Positions 6,681-10,659 of a DNA stretch of 10,659 nt are shown in pieces. Location: the NCBI GenBank assembly GCA_019412865.1, contig DXOJ01000806.1, forward strand, positions 1-10,659, read 5' to 3'. The notes beneath the pieces are model-generated. The model saw only the letters and a list, made by a program, of their open reading frames with translations. It was not told where the DNA came from and did no database searches. Numbering within the stretch: position 1 is the stretch's first letter; each line of letters starts with the position of its first letter. The stretch comes from Bacteroides sp. (GTDB taxonomy: Bacteria; Bacteroidota; Bacteroidia; Bacteroidales; Bacteroidaceae). Position numbers and translations under genes: made by a program.

Positions 6681-7235
6681 ATGGCTATAGGAAAAAGCAA
6701 AATATCAGATTTGAACTTTGAGTCTTTTCAGAACTCAATAGATAAGAACGTTGAAACAGACCAAGCCTCGGACAAGTTTGACCGTCAACTTCGTGCTTAT
6801 ACAGAGGCTATTGTGAAACTTGACGCAGCAATGGAATGTATAGATACAGCAAAAGACTCTTTTAATAAAACCTCTTCTACACTTCTGAAAGTTGTGAACA
6901 ATGCCAACATTGCAGCAAGCAATATCAAAGAATCGTTCTCGAAAATTCAAGAGGTTACCATCAATGCAAAAATCTCCTCATCTGATTGGAACAAACTTTC
7001 GGAACATAGGAAACGAATTGTCACAGATGAAATACAGTTACTTGAAGCCCACCAACGAGAAACAAAAGAAGCTCTCTCTCGGCATTTCTATGACATGTCA
7101 AATATGATGTCAAAGAATGAAGGGATTTGGCTGTCGAATGGTTGGGTAAAGTCGCTGCTATGGATATTCCTGCCATGCCTCTTATACACTGTTGTCTCCA
7201 TTGGCTATTATGTTGTGTTGTTTGTAAACAAGTAA
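6681..7235 (+). CDS. Tail-anchored coiled-coil protein downstream of mobB
   Basis: I do not recognise a named family. Residues 30-145 are almost entirely helical with heptad-like spacing, and one strong membrane segment lies at the extreme C-terminus (about 157-182, SLLWIFLPCLLYTVVSIGYYVVLFV). There is no signal peptide, so the coiled coil should face the cytoplasm with the tail in the inner membrane. It starts 30 bp after mobB and is the last gene of the cassette. That context suggests an accessory role in mobilization, for example holding the relaxosome at the membrane near the mating channel, but no motif proves it. There is no ATPase motif, so it is not a coupling protein itself. It could also be unrelated cargo. 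Confidence 0.75.
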   Translation: MAIGKSKISDLNFESFQNSIDKNVETDQASDKFDRQLRAYTEAIVKLDAAMECIDTAKDSFNKTSSTLLKVVNNANIAASNIKESFSKIQEVTINAKISSSDWNKLSEHRKRIVTDEIQLLEAHQRETKEALSRHFYDMSNMMSKNEGIWLSNGWVKSLLWIFLPCLLYTVVSIGYYVVLFVNK

Positions 7236-7411
7236 AGTTTCAGAAATAAAAACGTGAGTGTTGGTCTGGTGAAAACGCCAAACAGTAGAAGTATTTCTAC
7301 GTGGCAATGTTGAGCATTCGCTGTTCCTTGATGAATCAAACATAGGCAAGCCTATAAGTAGGTTACTGATGCTGCAGAGGGGACTTGTGATTTGAAGATA
7401 AAGAACAACAA
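7236..7411. other. Structured non-coding gap with several small hairpins
   Basis: No gene is supported here; the longest plus-strand peptide noted, from ATG 7308, is only 12 codons. Three inverted repeats stand close together: a bulged hairpin 7277-7305 (GCCA plus GTAGAA pairing with TTCTAC plus TGGC, loop GTAT), TTGATgaATCAA at 7328-7339, and ATAGGCaaGCCTAT at 7342-7355. It lies at the convergent boundary between the mobilization cassette and the minus-strand operon. It could hold an element end, recombinase arm sites, or a small RNA. None of these can be proved from the window. Confidence 0.4.
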
Positions 7412-7465
7412 GGAAGAATGGGCTTATGACCTTCGTTAGTTATTTTAGAATTAGCCCATTCTTCC
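7412..7465 (-). terminator. Terminator of the minus-strand operon
   Basis: A perfect 13-bp stem pairs GGAAGAATGGGCT (7412-7424) with 7453-7465 across a 28-nt loop. On the minus strand it begins 18 nt after the stop of the last operon gene and is followed by a U-rich tract (TTGTTGTTCTTT). On the plus strand the tail is not U-rich, so termination of the mobilization cassette here would be weaker. The loop is long for an intrinsic terminator. Confidence 0.65.
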
Positions 7466-7483
7466 AAACGATTGAAAGATATT

Positions 7484-7993
7484 TTAGTACGTTTTATTTA
7501 TTATGGTATTTATCTTATTTATAATAGATTGTAAATTACAATCGACATAAGGATTCATAAAGGTACTCATAATAAAATTCGCATTTCCGATTTCCATAAA
7601 ATCTGTATTGTCTACATGACATATGAACTTATCTGTTATAAATTTCAGGACATCTTTTATGGATTTATTGTAAATGCTGAAATTTGAAGCTAAATAAGCT
7701 TCTAAATCTGATAGCTGTCTTTCTAATCCAAAAGTCTTAAGGTATCGTTGAATTGTATAATTTTTCTGTCCTTTTTCTAACAAAACAGCTCTGATTATCA
7801 CCAATACAGAATCGCAAACCATAAGGAAATACGATTGATTTTCTTTTACCGTAACATCTATTGAAGCAAGAACAGAAAGGCGGTAATTGAGTTGTTCTAT
7901 GTTAAATTCTAGTTGTTCAAGAAAAGGCGTATCACCTGTTTTGGCAATTACATCTTCTGTGAAATTTTGGGGTATTGGTAATTTAATCTTCAT
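7484..7993 (-). CDS. Hypothetical all-helical protein, possibly HEPN/AbiU2-like
   Basis: A 169-residue protein without signal peptide or clear membrane segment; it appears mostly helical. Residues 30-75 form long helices (LEFNIEQLNYRLSVLASIDV, SYFLMVCDSVLVIIRAVLLEKG). The segment YNKSIKDVLKFITDKFICHVDN (108-129) resembles the last helix of HEPN-like AbiU2 proteins, where a motif of the type R-x-K-F-x-x-H-x-D occurs. Here aspartate (D121) replaces the arginine while K122, H126 and D128 remain, so RNase activity is doubtful even if the fold is right. It overlaps the 3' end of the membrane gene upstream by 11 bp, implying translational coupling and joint function. A soluble effector or partner for that membrane protein is a reasonable inference, no more. 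Confidence 0.75.
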   Translation of the reverse strand: MKIKLPIPQNFTEDVIAKTGDTPFLEQLEFNIEQLNYRLSVLASIDVTVKENQSYFLMVCDSVLVIIRAVLLEKGQKNYTIQRYLKTFGLERQLSDLEAYLASNFSIYNKSIKDVLKFITDKFICHVDNTDFMEIGNANFIMSTFMNPYVDCNLQSIINKINTIINKTY

Positions 7994-9785
7994 TGTTTCG
8001 ATGGTTTCCTTTTAGATATATTTTTTGTAATCTTTCTTTTGCGGTTTCATTACCCTGAACTGCTGATTTTTGCCAATAATATTTTGCACTATCTATGTTG
8101 GCTTCAAGAGCTGTTCTATATGAAGGATAAGTATGTTCTGTGCATTTGTGTGTATATTTACACCAATAACAATCTGGATCTTTTCTCCAAACTGTACCAT
8201 CTTGTACCGAATATCCATCTCTGAAGCAATCACCTAGATGTAATTCGCCTTTATCATCGCCTTCTACTGTTGATAAACGATACCATCTAATAGCCTCTTC
8301 CATATTTTTTACTACGCCGTATCCTAATTCAAAACATCGTCCAAGATATGCTTGAGCCCTGCCATGCCCTTGTTCTGCTGCCCTAAGAAACCAATAAGCA
8401 GCTTTGTCATAATCTAAATCTTCATTATAAAAACTACCATCTCTAAATTTTCTCAGTTCCCATTTTCCAAAAAGGAAGTCATATCCTCCATATTTTAGAC
8501 CCAACAGAAATTGAGCATCTGAATTTCCTTGATATGCCAATTTCTCAATCTTCCCCCAAGCATAATCAGATAATTCTCGAAGATTATCATGGTCACGCCA
8601 TTCTTTGCCACATGATGGAATGTCATGATTTCTGATAATATCATTGCATTTTTGATATAAGACGACACCTTCAAGTTTATCTATATTCTCTTTTTCTGTA
8701 TTAAATATTTTTGCGGATTTTTGTTCTGGCCTAAATACATCAAAATATAACCATATACCGCCTCCAACAACTACAAGCGCAATTAATCCCAATACTATTT
8801 CTCCTATCTTTTTCAAAACCTTACTAGTCTTTCCTTTACTTACTGACACGCTATTTGTAGACAGTCTAAGTTTTTTGAAAAAATGGGCAACACTATTCGA
8901 ACATAACAGCAATACATTTTTACATTTGCTAATTATTGAATGGTACTTTGAAATCTTGCCATCATTATTGTCTATACGACATCCGCAATATTTACAATAC
9001 GCAGAATCTTCCTCTATCTTTTTACCACAATATCGGCAATACTGCATTTTCTCGGAACCAATATCGGAAACTAGAGTTGCATTATCTGACTTGTCTGCTT
9101 TTTCTTCTTCGATTATTACAGTCTCTTCTTTAGGCGTAGATTCATTTATAGTGTTGTTTTCTGTTTCTGATTTACAGATTTCCAAAGACATGTTCTCTTT
9201 GGGCAGTGTCATCTCCTCATTAATTATTTCAGATTTTTTAGGAATGTCACCACGGCGGATAATAGACAGCCATAAAATGAAGAACAAAACAGGTGCAACC
9301 AATTCGGGTGTATCGAAGTAATTAAATTTAGTTGCAGAAGCCATAAAAGCATATAGCAGCACAACCACAAAGAACTTGACTATCTTTTTCCACCATGAAC
9401 TATTCGAACTTTTGAAATACAGGAAATATGCTCCAATGCCTAAACTGTCAAATGCGGACATAGCCATTGTAAGTGTCATATTCTGAATCATTGTCGGCTG
9501 TCCCCAAATACATACGGCAGAACTCGGCCTTACAATAGTATTTGCTCCAACAAATGGAATTATCATCTCGTCTGGGAAGTCTACAAGTGTCAGATAATAA
9601 ATACACGACAACAAACAGATTACGCTAAAACAGATAAAAATCCAACCAACAACATGCAGGACTTTGTGAGGCCTAACATCCGTTTCATGATTATTATGCT
9701 GAGCCATTTTAAACAAGGCGTATGCGAACATTACGCCTACAATGACATTTAATAGGAGTCTGATATAAAACTGTCCTTCTAACAT
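7983..9785 (-). CDS. Multi-pass membrane protein with zinc ribbon and Sel1-like repeats
   Basis: I know no named family with this arrangement. In order: an N-terminal membrane domain of about five segments (roughly 6-26, 44-65, 104-124, 136-152, 163-177); an acidic linker (180-245); a zinc ribbon C250-x2-C253-x10-C264-x2-C267 (YCRYCGKKIEEDSAYCKYCG); a basic stretch; a further membrane segment (about 328-348, IVLGLIALVVVGGGIWLYF); and a C-terminal region (about 405-590) with Sel1/TPR-like repeats. The clearest repeats are WFLRAAEQGHGRAQAYLGRCFELGYG, WYRLSTVEGDDKGELHLGDCFRDGY and YYWQKSAVQGNETAKERL. An insertion within them (about 530-555) carries three cysteines (CYWCKYTHKC). Sel1 repeats bind proteins, so the C-terminus is probably a scaffold or sensor, on the opposite side of the membrane from the zinc ribbon if the sixth segment is real. 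It starts 10 bp after the stop of the upstream gene. ATG 9785 is the only good start. Confidence 0.85.
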   Translation of the reverse strand: MLEGQFYIRLLLNVIVGVMFAYALFKMAQHNNHETDVRPHKVLHVVGWIFICFSVICLLSCIYYLTLVDFPDEMIIPFVGANTIVRPSSAVCIWGQPTMIQNMTLTMAMSAFDSLGIGAYFLYFKSSNSSWWKKIVKFFVVVLLYAFMASATKFNYFDTPELVAPVLFFILWLSIIRRGDIPKKSEIINEEMTLPKENMSLEICKSETENNTINESTPKEETVIIEEEKADKSDNATLVSDIGSEKMQYCRYCGKKIEEDSAYCKYCGCRIDNNDGKISKYHSIISKCKNVLLLCSNSVAHFFKKLRLSTNSVSVSKGKTSKVLKKIGEIVLGLIALVVVGGGIWLYFDVFRPEQKSAKIFNTEKENIDKLEGVVLYQKCNDIIRNHDIPSCGKEWRDHDNLRELSDYAWGKIEKLAYQGNSDAQFLLGLKYGGYDFLFGKWELRKFRDGSFYNEDLDYDKAAYWFLRAAEQGHGRAQAYLGRCFELGYGVVKNMEEAIRWYRLSTVEGDDKGELHLGDCFRDGYSVQDGTVWRKDPDCYWCKYTHKCTEHTYPSYRTALEANIDSAKYYWQKSAVQGNETAKERLQKIYLKGNHRNNED

Positions 9786-9795
9786 AATTGTGTAT

Positions 9796-10659
9796 TTAAT
9801 TAAATCTATTGTTACTATATTGCTTCAATACCATATATGGGATAACCACATCTGCGCTATCAGTATAACTTACGTTGCACCAGCGATATATTAAGTTTGA
9901 ATGCGATGTCGCAATCAAATCAAGGAATTCACGAACATCGGCATCTTTTGATATTTCTTTTGTAAAAGCATCAACAAATATTGAATTTGAGGCATTTGCC
10001 CGAACTTCATCGAATGAAAAATCTTTTTCTTTTATTTCGCTCACAAAAATTATATTGTCATTTTTCTGTAAGATACGTATCAACCGTTCATTCGGCGACA
10101 TTGATTTGGCTATCGTATTATTAGATATTGATTGGACGTTAATGTCATCAGCGAAAAGTGGAAGTGAAAGATTCGCAAGTTTTATCCAAACTTCGATAAC
10201 TGTATGTAAAGCTTCTGTTGGACTGATTCTGACTTTATGAATAAAATCTAAAAGCTCACGACCTTCGTAAGTCCATTTAAATGTTTTAGTCCCCAATGTG
10301 GATATATTAACTTGTATTGGAATGTTGACAGAATTTATCCATTGCGCCATCTTTGTACCAGTATTGCGATTTCCATTCATACAGATAACAAGGTATTTCA
10401 TCAACTCACGGACTTCATTAAAATTTTCTTCGTAAAACTCATCAGTTTCTTTTCCGCCATATACAACATAATAATAAGCAAGTGTATCATTACGAAATGA
10501 AGCTTTTTCAAATTGACCGATTGTCCCAATTTCTTGTGGCAATTCCGAGTTTAGCTTTTGAATTGCTAAATTGATATTTTGTCGTTCCGTAAATGAGAGC
10601 TTTGGCTTTGGAAGAAATTGCACAACAATTATTGCTCCCATGATGATGAGAACAAATGC
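9796..10659 (-). CDS. Hypothetical membrane-anchored protein, 5' end beyond the window
   Basis: The frame has an ATG at 10641 (281 residues) but stays open to the window edge, where it adds AFVLII before that methionine. Joined, residues read AFVLIIMGAIIVVQFLPKPK, a good membrane helix followed by a proline/lysine stop. The true start is therefore probably outside the window and the gene is partial. The remaining 265 or so residues appear soluble, mixed alpha/beta, with no motif I recognise. Visible stretches include KLSFTERQNINLAIQKLNSELP, YYYVVYGGKETDEFYEENFNEVRELMKYLV and ADVREFLDLIATSHSNLIYRW. A single anchor plus a large soluble domain suggests a bitopic protein. Only 10 bp separate its stop from the next gene, so the three genes are one operon. 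Confidence 0.75.
   Translation of the reverse strand, partial: AFVLIIMGAIIVVQFLPKPKLSFTERQNINLAIQKLNSELPQEIGTIGQFEKASFRNDTLAYYYVVYGGKETDEFYEENFNEVRELMKYLVICMNGNRNTGTKMAQWINSVNIPIQVNISTLGTKTFKWTYEGRELLDFIHKVRISPTEALHTVIEVWIKLANLSLPLFADDINVQSISNNTIAKSMSPNERLIRILQKNDNIIFVSEIKEKDFSFDEVRANASNSIFVDAFTKEISKDADVREFLDLIATSHSNLIYRWCNVSYTDSADVVIPYMVLKQYSNNRFN

Noticed and set aside
8875..9321. 148-codon plus-strand reading frame
   Set aside because: It lies wholly inside the membrane/Sel1 gene on the other strand, whose zinc ribbon and repeats are clear.
1..10659. Integrase, transposase, tRNA, rRNA or complete element ends
   Set aside because: Looked for on both strands; nothing with recognisable motifs was found, so element boundaries cannot be set here.

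Overview
The window looks like part of a mobile genetic island from a Bacteroidales gut bacterium (Bacteroides, Phocaeicola, Parabacteroides or Prevotella type). The main reasons are the gene set HTH_17 protein, SF3-type helicase, Toprim primase, MobC, MobB relaxase, and promoter boxes of the Bacteroides type (TTTG, then TAnnTTTG about 20 bp later). The assignment rests on recognised motifs and gene order; no database search was possible.

Layout of the plus strand: an unrecognised 216-codon gene (60-710) is followed by a 236-bp regulatory gap holding two near-identical palindromes exactly 63 bp apart. Then comes a DUF4172-Fic-winged-helix protein (947-2236) closed by a strong hairpin terminator. 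Next is a co-directional mobilization and replication cassette: a small HTH protein (about 2374-2661), a DUF5906/SF3-like helicase (2675-3868), a 175-bp repeat-rich leader, a Toprim primase-like protein (best start 4044, to 4907), a 125-bp gap that probably contains oriT, mobC (best start 5033, to 5404), the mobB relaxase (5418-6650), and a tail-anchored coiled-coil protein (6681-7235). MobC and MobB would form the relaxosome at oriT. The helicase and primase would convert the transferred single strand to a duplex or replicate the excised circle. The mating channel would have to come from a conjugative element elsewhere in the cell. No integrase or att site is seen here.

A 248-bp gap (7236-7483) carries several small hairpins and a 13-bp-stem terminator whose U-rich side faces the minus strand. 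Beyond it, a more AT-rich minus-strand operon of three tightly packed genes reads toward the cassette: a membrane-anchored protein that runs off the window edge (9796-10659), a 600-residue multi-pass membrane protein with zinc ribbon and Sel1-like repeats (7983-9785), and a 169-residue helical cytosolic protein overlapping it by 11 bp (7484-7993). I cannot assign this operon to a known system. It is the best candidate here for something undescribed, with the Fic autoregulatory module second.
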